DNA from: DASQUK01 sp046726215
GTDB lineage: Bacteria > Actinomycetota > Acidimicrobiia > Acidimicrobiales > VFJN01
DNA length: 40,338 bases
Direction: 5' to 3'
Assembly (NCBI GenBank): GCA_046726215.1
Contig: JBKPAA010000024.1
Location: forward strand, 1-40,338
Shown here: one piece after another, positions 22,751 through 30,526 of the stretch
How positions within the stretch are numbered: the first letter of the stretch is position 1
Layout of the letters: each line of letters starts with the position of its first letter
Notes under the pieces: model-generated
Told to the model about the DNA's origin: nothing
Database searches by the model: none
The model's input: the letters and a program-made list of their open reading frames with translations, nothing else
Made by a program: the position numbers and the translations under genes

Positions 22751-24303
22751 CAGAGGGGAACGTTGCCGTGCTTGCGCTTGGGAAGGTCCTCCCGCTTGGA
22801 GCGCAGGAGGTCGAGCCCGGCGATGAGCTTGATGCGGGTCTCGGCCGGGTCGATGACGTCGTCGATGTAGCCCCGCTCCGCCGCCTGGTAGGGATTGGCG
22901 AACCGGTCGGTGTACTCCTCGACCAGCTCGGCCTTGCGGGCCTCGGGCTCGGGCGCCGCCTCGATCTCGCGCCGGTAGGCGATCTCGACTGCGCCTTGCG
23001 GTCCCATCACCGCCAGCTCACCCGACGGCCAGGCGTAGGCGAGGTCGGCGCCGATCGACTTGGAGTTCATCACCACGTAGGCGCCTCCGTAGGCCTTGCG
23101 CGTCACCACCTGGATGCGGGGGACGGTGGCCTCGCAGAACGCGTAGAGCAGTTTGGCGCCGTGGCGGATGATGCCGCCGTGCTCCTGGTCGACACCGGGC
23201 AGGAAGCCGGGCACGTCGACGAACGAGACCAGCGGGATGTTGAACGCATCGCACGTGCGCACGAACCGGGCGGCCTTCTCCGACGATTCGATGTCCAGCA
23301 CGCCGGCCAGGTGCATCGGCTGGTTGCCGACGATGCCGACGACTCGCCCGTCGAGCCGGGCGTAGGCGCACACGATGTTGGGTGCCCAGCGCCGGGCGTA
23401 CTCGAAGTACTCGCCACCGTCGACGACCGCCTCCACCACCGCGTGCATGTCGTACGGCTGGTGCGACGACGCCGGGATGACGTCGCGCAGCTCGGGGCAC
23501 GGCCGCATGGGGTCGTCGTCGCTGGCGACCACCGGCGGCTCCTCGAGGTTGTTCGAGGGCAGGCAGCCCAGCAGGTAGCGCACGTCTTCCAGGCAGGCGG
23601 CGTCGTCGGCGGACGTGAACTGGCACACACCCGAGCGCGAGGCGTGGGCGATCGCACCCCCGAGCTCCTGCTGGGTGACCGTCTCTCCCGTCACCGTCTT
23701 CACGACGTCCGGTCCGGTGATGAACATGTAGGACGTGTCCTCGACCATGAACACGAAGTCGGTCATGGCGGGGGAGTACACGGCGCCGCCGGCGCACGGC
23801 CCCATGATCACGCTGATCTGGGGGACGACGCCTGACGCCTGCACGTTGCGGTAGAAGATGCCCCCGTAGCTGTCGAGGCTGACGACGCCCTCCTGGATGC
23901 GGGCGCCGGCACCGTCGTTTATGCCCACGACCGGGGCGCCGACCTTCAGCGCCAGGTCCATGAGCTTGTGGATCTTGTCGGCGAACACCTCGCCCAGGGC
24001 GCCGCCGAAGACGGTGAAGTCCTGGGAGAACACGAACACCTTGCGACCGTCCACCGTGCCCCAGCCACAGATGACGCCGTCGGTGTAGGGGCGGTCGTCG
24101 AATCCCGAGTCGGACGGGCGCCGGGCCAGCAGGTCGAGCTCGTGGAACGAGCCCGGGTCGAGCAGCAGGTCGATGCGCTCGCGGGCCAGGAGCTTCCCGC
24201 GGTCGTGCTGACGCTGGCGCGCCACGTCGGTGCCGGGAGCGAGCGCCTCTTCCTTGCGCTTCTCGAGGTCGGCGAGCCGCTCGCTCATGGGGTGGTCGGC
24301 CAT
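22750..24303 (-). CDS. pccB: Propionyl-/acyl-CoA carboxylase carboxyltransferase (beta) subunit
   Basis: It transfers CO2 from carboxybiotin to an acyl-CoA, giving methylmalonyl-CoA from propionyl-CoA. The 517-residue length is normal for AccD5/PccB. Key parts are DLLARRPSDSGFDDRPYTDG, SQDFTVFGGALGEVFADKIH, INDGAGARIQEGVVSLDSYG, MGPCAGGAVYSPAMTDFVFM, FVDVPGFLPGVDQEHGGIIR and RKAYGGAYVVMNSKSIGADL, the N- and C-terminal crotonase folds with oxyanion holes. It is the first gene of an operon with accE and a metallophosphoesterase. The biotinylated alpha subunit is not in the window. Its product feeds the mutase/epimerase arm, as does the ethylmalonyl-CoA route. Confidence 0.93.
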   Translation of the reverse strand: MADHPMSERLADLEKRKEEALAPGTDVARQRQHDRGKLLARERIDLLLDPGSFHELDLLARRPSDSGFDDRPYTDGVICGWGTVDGRKVFVFSQDFTVFGGALGEVFADKIHKLMDLALKVGAPVVGINDGAGARIQEGVVSLDSYGGIFYRNVQASGVVPQISVIMGPCAGGAVYSPAMTDFVFMVEDTSYMFITGPDVVKTVTGETVTQQELGGAIAHASRSGVCQFTSADDAACLEDVRYLLGCLPSNNLEEPPVVASDDDPMRPCPELRDVIPASSHQPYDMHAVVEAVVDGGEYFEYARRWAPNIVCAYARLDGRVVGIVGNQPMHLAGVLDIESSEKAARFVRTCDAFNIPLVSFVDVPGFLPGVDQEHGGIIRHGAKLLYAFCEATVPRIQVVTRKAYGGAYVVMNSKSIGADLAYAWPSGELAVMGPQGAVEIAYRREIEAAPEPEARKAELVEEYTDRFANPYQAAERGYIDDVIDPAETRIKLIAGLDLLRSKREDLPKRKHGNVPL

Positions 24304-24310
24304 GGGTGAA

Positions 24311-24340
24311 ACGCTAGTGGCGGGGTTTCGGGCTCCGAAA
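24311..24340 (-). promoter_or_regulatory. Promoter of the pccB-accE operon
   Basis: On the minus strand TAGCGT (24316-24311) lies seven bases before the ATG, a leaderless -10 box. Upstream of it TTTCGG-GCT-CCGAAA (24326-24340) is a perfect six-pair inverted repeat near the expected -35 and could be an operator. Confidence 0.4.
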
Positions 24341-24442
24341 ATGTCCAGGCCCGCGGTTCCTGGAGCGTCATTGGTTGGTCAGCAATCATTCCGGCGCCAG
24401 GACTCGGCCGGGCCGATGGCGACCGCGGCCGCTGTGGTCCCC

Positions 24443-24448
24443 TACCCT
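24443..24448 (+). promoter_or_regulatory. Leaderless -10 box of the DNA ligase gene
   Basis: TACCCT seven bases before the ATG at 24456; no ribosome site. It faces the divergent pccB promoter about 130 bases away. Confidence 0.4.
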
Positions 24449-24455
24449 GCGCGTC

Positions 24456-25544
24456 ATGCGCCTCCCCGTCATGCCGCCGGTGAAACCGATGCTCGCCAAG
24501 GCGATGTACGAGCTACCCCGCGACCCGGGACTGCTGTACGAGCCGAAGTGGGACGGCTTCCGCTGCATCGTGTTCCGGGACGGTGACGAGATCGAGCTCG
24601 GGAGTCGCAACGACCGGCCGCTGACCCGCTACTTCCCCGAGATGCTGGCGCCCTTGCGGGCCAGGCTGCCCGAGCGCTGCGTGGTCGACGGCGAGCTGGT
24701 CGTGGTGACGGGTACGGGTCTCGACTTCGACGGGCTCCAGCTCAGGCTCCACCCCGCGGCCTCGCGGGTGAACATGTTGGCCGAGCAGACGCCGGCCTCG
24801 TTCGTGGCCTTCGACCTGCTCGCGGTCGACGATCGCGATCTCGGCGGGGAACCGTTCTCCGAGCGCCGCCGCGTGCTCGAGGGCGCGCTCGCCGGCGGCA
24901 GTGACCACGACCGCGTGTACCTCACGCCGGTCACCGCCGATCCCGACGTGGCAGAGGACTGGTTCCGCCGGTTCGAGGGCGCCGGCTTCGACGGCGTCAT
25001 GGCCAAGCCGGCCTCCGGTCCGTACCGCCAGGACAAGCGCGACATGTTCAAGGTCAAGCACCAACGGACGGCCGACTGTGTGGTCGCGGGGTTCCGGCGG
25101 CACAAGGACGGCGAGGGTGTCGGCTCGCTCCTCCTCGGCCTCTACGACGACCAGGGCACGCTGCACCATGTCGGCGTCGCATCGTCGTTCGCCGCCGGCT
25201 TGCGTACACAGCTGGTGGGCGAGCTCGAGCCGCTGCGGCACAATGCCCTCGAGGGGCACCCGTGGCGCGAGTGGGCGCTGGCCGAGGCGCACGAGGCCGG
25301 CCAGCGCATGCCGGGGGCGCCCAGCCGCTGGAACGCCGCCAAGGATCTCTCGTGGGAGCCGCTCCGCATCGAGCGGGTGGTCGAGGTCCGCTACGAGCAC
25401 CTACAGGCCGGCCGCTTCCGGCATAACGCACGTTTCGTCCGCTGGCGGCCCGACAAGACGCCCATCGAGTGCCGCTACGACCAGCTCGAGGCGGTCGCCC
25501 CGGCCGAGCTCGCCAGCATCTTCGGCACTCCGGCCCGACCCTGA
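24456..25544 (+). CDS. ligC: ATP-dependent DNA ligase (LigC type)
   Basis: It seals nicks in DNA with ATP and is an accessory ligase in actinobacteria, often linked to non-homologous end joining or base-excision repair. The 362-residue protein has the nucleotidyltransferase domain with Lys31 in YEPKWDGFR (the AMP-accepting Lys). Further motifs are RCVVDGELVV, FVAFDLLAV, FDGVMAKPASGPYR and FKVKHQRTADCVVAGF, followed by an OB domain ending ARFVRWRPDKTP. There is no separate polymerase or Ku gene nearby. ATG 24456 sits directly after the -10 box; an upstream frame is open but unlike a ligase. Confidence 0.9.
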   Translation: MRLPVMPPVKPMLAKAMYELPRDPGLLYEPKWDGFRCIVFRDGDEIELGSRNDRPLTRYFPEMLAPLRARLPERCVVDGELVVVTGTGLDFDGLQLRLHPAASRVNMLAEQTPASFVAFDLLAVDDRDLGGEPFSERRRVLEGALAGGSDHDRVYLTPVTADPDVAEDWFRRFEGAGFDGVMAKPASGPYRQDKRDMFKVKHQRTADCVVAGFRRHKDGEGVGSLLLGLYDDQGTLHHVGVASSFAAGLRTQLVGELEPLRHNALEGHPWREWALAEAHEAGQRMPGAPSRWNAAKDLSWEPLRIERVVEVRYEHLQAGRFRHNARFVRWRPDKTPIECRYDQLEAVAPAELASIFGTPARP

Positions 25545-25562
25545 ACCGGCCCCGGGAGGCAG

Positions 25563-25580
25563 CTTGACCCCCCGGTCAAG
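25563..25580 (+). promoter_or_regulatory. Operator-like inverted repeat before the acyl-CoA dehydrogenase gene
   Basis: CTTGACC-CCCC-GGTCAAG is a perfect seven-pair inverted repeat with four-base spacing, ending 20 bases before the ATG. Its form suits a TetR-family acyl-CoA-responsive repressor, which is inference. Confidence 0.45.
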
Positions 25581-25600
25581 GACGTGGTGCGCTTGAGCCC

Positions 25601-26920
25601 ATGACCGATACCGCCGAACGCCCAACGACGGCCTCCGACATCGTCGCGGAGGTCAAGGACTGGCTGGCCGGCAACTGGGACCCGGAGCTGTCCGTCGCCG
25701 AGTGGTGGGAACGCCTCGGCACCTCGGGCTGGGGAGTTCCCACGTGGCCGGCCGAGTGGTTCGGCAAGGACCTCAGCCGTGACGAGGGCAATCGTGTCCA
25801 GCAGGCCATAGCCGATTTCGGCGCGCTGCCGGCGCCCGGCGGCCTGGGACTCATGCTGGCGGGGCCGACGATCCTGGCGCACGGCACCGACGAGCAGAAG
25901 CAGCGCTACCTCGGCGACATCGTCACCGGTCAGCGAGGCTGGTGCCAGCTGTTCAGCGAGCCGGGCGCCGGATCCGACCTGGCGGGCCTGCAATGCCGTG
26001 CCGAGAGGGACGGCGACGAGTGGGTGGTCGAGGGCCAGAAGGTGTGGACGTCCGGCGGGCAGGTCGCCGACCTGGCGATGCTCATCGCCCGCACCGATCC
26101 CGACCAGCCCAAGCACGCCGGCATCACCTACTTCGTGCTCGACATGCACCAGGCCGGCGTCGATGTCCGCCCGCTCCGGGAGATGACGGGCCGATCGCTG
26201 TTCAACGAGGTGTTCCTCAGCGGTGCCCGGGTCAACGACGACGCCATCATCGGCGGGCTCAACGGCGGCTGGCGGGTCGCCAACACGACGCTCATGTTCG
26301 AGCGCACGAGCCTCGGCGCCGGCGGCGGTTCGGCGGCGGCCTCGCTGGCCACGCCCGGGACAGTGGCCGGCGACCTCCAGCGGCGGGCCGGCGACTTCGT
26401 GGCCACGGGGGGCCGCAAGGGCGGTGGCGGCGGGACGCTGTTCGGTGCCTCCTCCAAGGCGCTCACGCGGCTCGCGCAGGCCAACGGCAGGGCCGCGGAC
26501 CCGAGCGTGCGCCAGCGGCTGATGCTGCTGCACACCCACGGCGAGCTGGCCCGCTTCAACAACCTTCGGTTGAAGGCGGCCAAGGCCGCCGGCGGGGACA
26601 TCCCCGGGCTGCCCAACATCGCCAAGCTCACCATGAGCAACATCGTGCGACTGTCCCGCGACCTCGGGCTCGAGATCGCGGGCGCCTACGGCACGCTGCA
26701 CGGCTACGACCCCGACGCCCGCAAGGCGCTCGACGAGGCGACCGGGCTGCCGTTCCTCAACGGCGTCACCGAGATGGCCCTGTTCGCCCAGGGTCCTCCC
26801 ATCTATGGCGGCACCGACCAGGTGCAGCGCAACATCATCGGCGAGCGTGTGCTCGGGCTCCCCAAGGAGCCGGGCTTCGACAAGAACACGCCGTTCCGGG
26901 AGTTACCCAAGAACGGATGA
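25601..26920 (+). CDS. Acyl-CoA dehydrogenase (FadE family)
   Basis: An FAD enzyme that introduces the 2,3-double bond in acyl-CoA, 439 residues. Recognisable blocks are WCQLFSEPGAGSDLAGLQCR (substrate/FAD contact), EGQKVWTSGGQVADLAMLIA, and FLNGVTEMALFAQGPPIYGG followed by TDQVQRNIIGERVLGLPKEP. A Gly-rich insertion (ATGGRKGGGGGTLFGASS) sits between the middle and C-terminal domains. The actinobacterial subgroup is often used for steroid or long-chain substrates; substrate choice is not readable. It is not the 550-residue methylsuccinyl-CoA dehydrogenase type. It has its own operator-like palindrome. No partner gene is adjacent. Confidence 0.88.
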   Translation: MTDTAERPTTASDIVAEVKDWLAGNWDPELSVAEWWERLGTSGWGVPTWPAEWFGKDLSRDEGNRVQQAIADFGALPAPGGLGLMLAGPTILAHGTDEQKQRYLGDIVTGQRGWCQLFSEPGAGSDLAGLQCRAERDGDEWVVEGQKVWTSGGQVADLAMLIARTDPDQPKHAGITYFVLDMHQAGVDVRPLREMTGRSLFNEVFLSGARVNDDAIIGGLNGGWRVANTTLMFERTSLGAGGGSAAASLATPGTVAGDLQRRAGDFVATGGRKGGGGGTLFGASSKALTRLAQANGRAADPSVRQRLMLLHTHGELARFNNLRLKAAKAAGGDIPGLPNIAKLTMSNIVRLSRDLGLEIAGAYGTLHGYDPDARKALDEATGLPFLNGVTEMALFAQGPPIYGGTDQVQRNIIGERVLGLPKEPGFDKNTPFRELPKNG

Positions 26921-26921
26921 G

Positions 26922-27114
26922 GCTTCGATTCGCAACCGGCGGTTGCGAATCGAGGCTTTGGGCGCCGCCTGGCGGCGGCGTCGATCTCCGGTCGCTCGAC
27001 CGGCAAAGCCGGCTCGAGCGACGTTGGTGGGCTCCGCCAGGAGGCTCTGCCCCCCAAACCCCCCGCCGGATGGCCAACGCCTGGTTCCTGGGTTCGCAAC
27101 CGGAGGTTGCGAAC
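26922..27114. repeat. Block of palindromic hairpins, two of them near-identical
   Basis: No gene is supported here. Hairpin A (26922-26937 with 26941-26956) is a 16-pair stem with one wobble and a loop of GGC. A second, similar hairpin (27092-27101 with 27105-27114) is GTTCGCAACC-GGA-GGTTGCGAAC. Between them lie CGCCGCC/GGCGGCG (about 26964-26980) and GTCGCTCGA...TCGAGCGAC with CCGGC/GCCGG inside (26991-27022). A C-rich tail follows (27048-27067). Hairpins A and D share TTCGCAACCGG(C/A)GGTTGCGAA. It may be a REP- or MITE-like repeat, or end transcripts of the dehydrogenase. Confidence 0.5.
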
Positions 27115-27116
27115 AC

Positions 27117-27143
27117 CGTCACAAATTGTGTCGCTGCCTCGTC
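27117..27143 (+). promoter_or_regulatory. Putative ECF41-type promoter of the FAD oxidoreductase-sigma operon
   Basis: CGTCACA (27117-27123), exactly 16 bases, then CGTC (27140-27143). The recalled ECF41 motif is TGTCACA, about 16 bases, CGTC, so only the first base differs. It precedes the ATG at 27181 by 37 bases, and GAGGAG lies eight bases before that ATG. Compare the promoter at 540-566. Confidence 0.6.
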
Positions 27144-27180
27144 GGTTGGGTGACGGCAGAGCCGAACGAGGAGTTGCACG

Positions 27181-28557
27181 ATGGAGAGGCACTGGGACGT
27201 GATCGTGGTGGGCGCGGGCCTGGCAGGCTTGACTGCGGCCGCAACTGCGGCGGGTTCCGGGGCCTCGGTTCTCGTGCTCGACGGCCACCATCCCGGCGGC
27301 CGCGCCACCACCGACGAGGTGGGTGGCTACCGGCTCAATCGCGGCGCCCACGCCTTCTATCGGGGCGGCGCCGGGCGGGGCGTGCTCGGGCGCCTGGGTG
27401 TGGGCGTTCGAGGCGAGCCACCGATACTGGCCGGTGCCCGCGTCCGCCGGGGCGAACGGGTCGGCGCGCTCGGCCTGGGACCGGCCGGCATCGCGCGCAG
27501 CCGCATGCTCAGCGCGGGTGACAAGGCCAGGATCGCCCGGGTCCTGGCCGGCGTGCGCCGCTGGAAGCCGGCGACGCTGGCCGACCGATCGGCGGCCACG
27601 TGGCTCGACCAGCTGGGCCTCGTCGGCGCCTCCCGGGAGTTCGCCGAGATGCTCGCCCGCACCGCCACGTACGTGGCAGACATGGCCAGCGTGTCCGCCG
27701 ACCTGGTGGCCGGTCAGATCCAGATGGCCCTGGACGACGGTGTCGAGTACCTCCACGGCGGGTGGTCGACGATGGTCGAGGGGATCGCGAGCGCCGCCCG
27801 CGCCCGGGGGGCCCAGATCCACACCGGGGCACGGGTACGGCTCGTGGCACCAGACGGCGGCCGGGTCCGGGTTGCGGTGGCCGCGCACGGCGCGTCCCGT
27901 GACGGCGACGACGGCGGCGCCATCGCCGACGGCGGCACCCTGCTGGCGCGCCGCGCGGTGATCGCCGCCGGCACGCCGGCTGCGTGTGCGGCACTGCTGC
28001 CGGACCCGCCGCCCGGATGGGATGACCTCGGCCCGCCGGCCCGCGCCGCCTGCCTGGACATGGCGTTCGCCTCGCCGCCCGACTTCACGGTGCTGCTGGG
28101 ACTGGACCGGCCGCTGTACCTGATCCGGCACTGCCCACCCGCGGCGCTGGCGCCGCCAGGTGGGTCGGTGGTCCACGGCCTGCGCTACCTGCGGCCCGAC
28201 GAGGACCTGTCGCCCGACGAGGCCCGGGCGGAGCTGCTCGAGCACGCCCGCCTCGCCGGCATCGATCCGGGCGGCGCCGCGCACGTGCGCTACCTGCACC
28301 GGATGACCGTGGTTGGGGCCGTGCCGGTGCCGGGCGTGGGCCTGGCGGGCCGGGTCGACGTCGCCGACACTGGCCACGAGGGCGTGTTGGTGGCCGGCGA
28401 CTGGGTCGGACCCCGAGGCCACCTCGCCGACGCCGCGCTGGCCAGCGGCGAGGATGCCGGCCGGCTGGCGGCGGCGGCGATCGAGGCCGATCTGGTCGGG
28501 CGCCCGGTCATCGCGAGGCAGCGAGTCGGGCGCCCGGTGATGGGCAGGGCGTCGTGA
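27181..28557 (+). CDS. FAD-dependent oxidoreductase (amine oxidase/phytoene desaturase-like)
   Basis: A flavoprotein of 458 residues. The N-terminal dinucleotide motif is DVIVVGAGLAGLTAAATAAG, followed by VLVLDGHHPGGRATT (the GGRA/T motif of the amine-oxidase superfamily). The C-terminal FAD motif is EGVLVAGDWVGPRGHLADAA followed by LASGEDAGRL. It looks like the NAD(P)-binding phytoene desaturase or protoporphyrinogen oxidase group, with no clear substrate. The stop overlaps the following ECF41 sigma factor start as GTGA. ECF41 operons usually pair the sigma factor with a carboxymuconolactone decarboxylase, oxidoreductase or epimerase; this flavin enzyme takes that place. The upstream promoter matches ECF41 specificity. 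Confidence 0.85.
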   Translation: MERHWDVIVVGAGLAGLTAAATAAGSGASVLVLDGHHPGGRATTDEVGGYRLNRGAHAFYRGGAGRGVLGRLGVGVRGEPPILAGARVRRGERVGALGLGPAGIARSRMLSAGDKARIARVLAGVRRWKPATLADRSAATWLDQLGLVGASREFAEMLARTATYVADMASVSADLVAGQIQMALDDGVEYLHGGWSTMVEGIASAARARGAQIHTGARVRLVAPDGGRVRVAVAAHGASRDGDDGGAIADGGTLLARRAVIAAGTPAACAALLPDPPPGWDDLGPPARAACLDMAFASPPDFTVLLGLDRPLYLIRHCPPAALAPPGGSVVHGLRYLRPDEDLSPDEARAELLEHARLAGIDPGGAAHVRYLHRMTVVGAVPVPGVGLAGRVDVADTGHEGVLVAGDWVGPRGHLADAALASGEDAGRLAAAAIEADLVGRPVIARQRVGRPVMGRAS

Positions 28558-29573
28558 CGGATGACCGCGGCCGAACCCGGGCGACGGCGCGACACTCTTG
28601 GAAGATGCGACATCGTCCGCATCCCGGGGCGCCGCCCACCTATCGCAGCGGACGGGCCGGCATAGCCGAGCCCGGCGACGATCCCTTCCTCGCCGCGATG
28701 GTGGCCGAGCGGCCGCTCCTCGTCGGGCTGGCATACCGGATCACCGGGTCGCGGGTCGAGGCCGAAGACATCGTCCAGGAGGCATGGCTTCGCGCCCGGC
28801 GCTCCGACGGCTCGCAGATCGACAACCCGGCGGCGTGGCTGACGAGAGTCGTCGCGCGGCTGGCCCTCGACCACCTGCGCTCGGCCCGCCACCGCCGCGA
28901 GAGCTACGTCGGACCGTGGCTCCCGGAGCCCGTGCTCGGCTCCGTGGTCCACGCCGCGACCGGCGAGGATCCGGCCGGTGCCACCGAGCTGGCGGAGTCG
29001 GTGACCTTCGGGTTCCTCCGGATGCTGGAGACGCTGGCGCCCGTCGAGCGGGTGGTGTTCCTGATGTCGGACGTGTTCGACGTCCCGTTCGCCGAGATCG
29101 GCCCGGCCGTCGATCGCAGCCCCGAGGCCTGCCGCCAGATATCCAGCCGAGCCCGCCGGCGCCTGCGGGAGGGCGCACCCCGGCACCGGGTCCCCGACGA
29201 CGCGGACAGCGTGGTCGGCGAGCTGCTCGAGGCGCTGACCGATGGCGACATGGACCGGGTGCTCTCGCTCCTCGCCGAGGATGCGGTCCTGGTCAGCGAC
29301 GGCGGGCCGCAGGCCTACGCCGCACGCCGACCGGTGGTGGGTCGTGAGCGCGTGGCCCGGTTCCTCGTCAACGCCGCCAGGCGGCTCCTAAGCACGGACG
29401 TCACCATCGAGTCGGCCGTCGTCAACGGCGAGCCGGGGGTGGTGGTCACTCGTGCCGGCCGCCGGCTGCTGACCCTGACCGCGCATGTGCACGACGGCGC
29501 CATCGCCGCCCTCTACAGCGTGGTGAATCCCGACAAGCTGGCGGCGTTGGACATCGCCGACCCCATGGTGTGA
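28554..29573 (+). CDS. ECF41-family (SigJ-like) sigma factor, second copy
   Basis: A sigma factor of 339 residues with fused SnoaL-like domain. Region 2 has AYRITGSRVEAEDIVQEAWL, region 4 has MSDVFDVPFAEIGPAVDRSP followed by EACRQISSRARRRL. The linker has the intact WLPEP motif. The extension reads DGGPQAYAARRPVVGRERVA and ends SVVNPDKL, with NPDKL conserved and DGGG as DGGP. GTG 28554 overlaps the upstream stop as GTGA; ATG 28605 is an alternative with a shorter N-terminus. It should drive the promoter at 27117-27143. The ECF41 copy at 1582 is clearly different in its linker and DGGG motif, so the two are paralogues, not a duplication. Confidence 0.9.
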   Translation: MTDDRGRTRATARHSWKMRHRPHPGAPPTYRSGRAGIAEPGDDPFLAAMVAERPLLVGLAYRITGSRVEAEDIVQEAWLRARRSDGSQIDNPAAWLTRVVARLALDHLRSARHRRESYVGPWLPEPVLGSVVHAATGEDPAGATELAESVTFGFLRMLETLAPVERVVFLMSDVFDVPFAEIGPAVDRSPEACRQISSRARRRLREGAPRHRVPDDADSVVGELLEALTDGDMDRVLSLLAEDAVLVSDGGPQAYAARRPVVGRERVARFLVNAARRLLSTDVTIESAVVNGEPGVVVTRAGRRLLTLTAHVHDGAIAALYSVVNPDKLAALDIADPMV

Positions 29574-29586
29574 CTTTCGCGGGCGC

Positions 29587-30468
29587 TCAATAGGCGCGGG
29601 AGGCCACCAGGTCGGTGACCCGCGTCATTCGCTCCGCCAGCCGGCGGGCGTCCAGCCGCTCGCACAGCTCCAGGAAGGCGACGGGGTCGGCGGGACCGAC
29701 CCAGCGCAGCTCGTCGACCCTGTCGCTGACCGGCGCGTCGGTCTCCACGGTGGCGATGCGGCGGAACAGCAGGGCCAGCTCGAACTGCTCGCGAAGGACG
29801 GCGTTGAGCTTGGCGGCGCCCCGCACCCCGGAGTCCCAGGTGATCGGGTCGGCGGGGATCGACTCGAGGTGCCCCCAACGACGCAACACGGCGGCGGCCG
29901 ACTTGGCCCCCCAGCCCGGCAGACCCGGGAACCCATCAGCCGAGTCGCCCACCAGCGCCAGCAGGTCGGGGATCGAGGGCGGCGGCACGCCCAACCGCGC
30001 CTCCACGCCGGCGGCGTCGAGCACGACGCCCTTGCGCCGGTCAAGCTGCACGACCTTGCCGCCGACGCATTGGCCGAGGTCCTTGTCGGGCGTGCAGATC
30101 ACCACCTTCCCGACGCGGTCGTCGGCGGCGGCCATCACTGCCGCGGTGGCGAGCCCGTCGTCGGCCTCGAGCTCGACCTGCGGCCACACCGCGAACCCGG
30201 CGGCTGTCATCGCGTCCTCGATGATCGGGAACTGGGCCAGCAGCTCGCGCGGCATGCCGGCCGACGTCTTGTACCCGGGCCACAAGTCGTTGCGGAACGA
30301 CTCGATGACATGGTCGGTGGCGACGCCCACGTGGCTGGCGCCGTCGGCGACGAGCTGCAGCAAGGTCGTCAACACTCCCACCGTGGCGCCCCGGTGGAGG
30401 TCGCGGTTGTTGGGGGCGAAGTGGTACCGGAACAGCTCGTAGGTGCCGTCGACCAGGTGCACGTCCAT
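29587..30468 (-). CDS. 5'-3' exonuclease (DNA polymerase I N-terminal domain type)
   Basis: A FEN-type nuclease of 293 residues. The acidic active site is seen in VHLVDGTYELFRYHF, ELEADDGLATAAV and VICTPDKDLGQCV. The helix-hairpin-helix-like DNA-binding block reads LVGDSADGFPGLPGWGAKSA followed by AAVLRRWG. It degrades DNA 5' ends or flaps; stand-alone copies are common in actinobacteria besides polymerase I. ATG 30468 is preferred over a longer frame upstream, which lacks domain sequence. It lies convergent to the ECF41 gene, 13 bases away. Confidence 0.85.
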   Translation of the reverse strand: MDVHLVDGTYELFRYHFAPNNRDLHRGATVGVLTTLLQLVADGASHVGVATDHVIESFRNDLWPGYKTSAGMPRELLAQFPIIEDAMTAAGFAVWPQVELEADDGLATAAVMAAADDRVGKVVICTPDKDLGQCVGGKVVQLDRRKGVVLDAAGVEARLGVPPPSIPDLLALVGDSADGFPGLPGWGAKSAAAVLRRWGHLESIPADPITWDSGVRGAAKLNAVLREQFELALLFRRIATVETDAPVSDRVDELRWVGPADPVAFLELCERLDARRLAERMTRVTDLVASRAY

Positions 30469-30526
30469 GACGACGCGACACGGTAGCGGCTGCCCCCTCA
30501 TCCCGATCCCGGCGGGCCTACTGGCT

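Noticed and set aside
27120..27130. CACAAATTGTG palindrome as a separate operator
   Set aside because: It overlaps the ECF41-type -35 element, whose match and exact spacing explain the sequence better.
26803..28734. A 643-residue open frame on the minus strand
   Set aside because: It lies antisense to the acyl-CoA dehydrogenase end, the palindrome block and the FAD oxidoreductase. Its product is Arg/His/Pro-rich without domains; it is an artefact of high GC.
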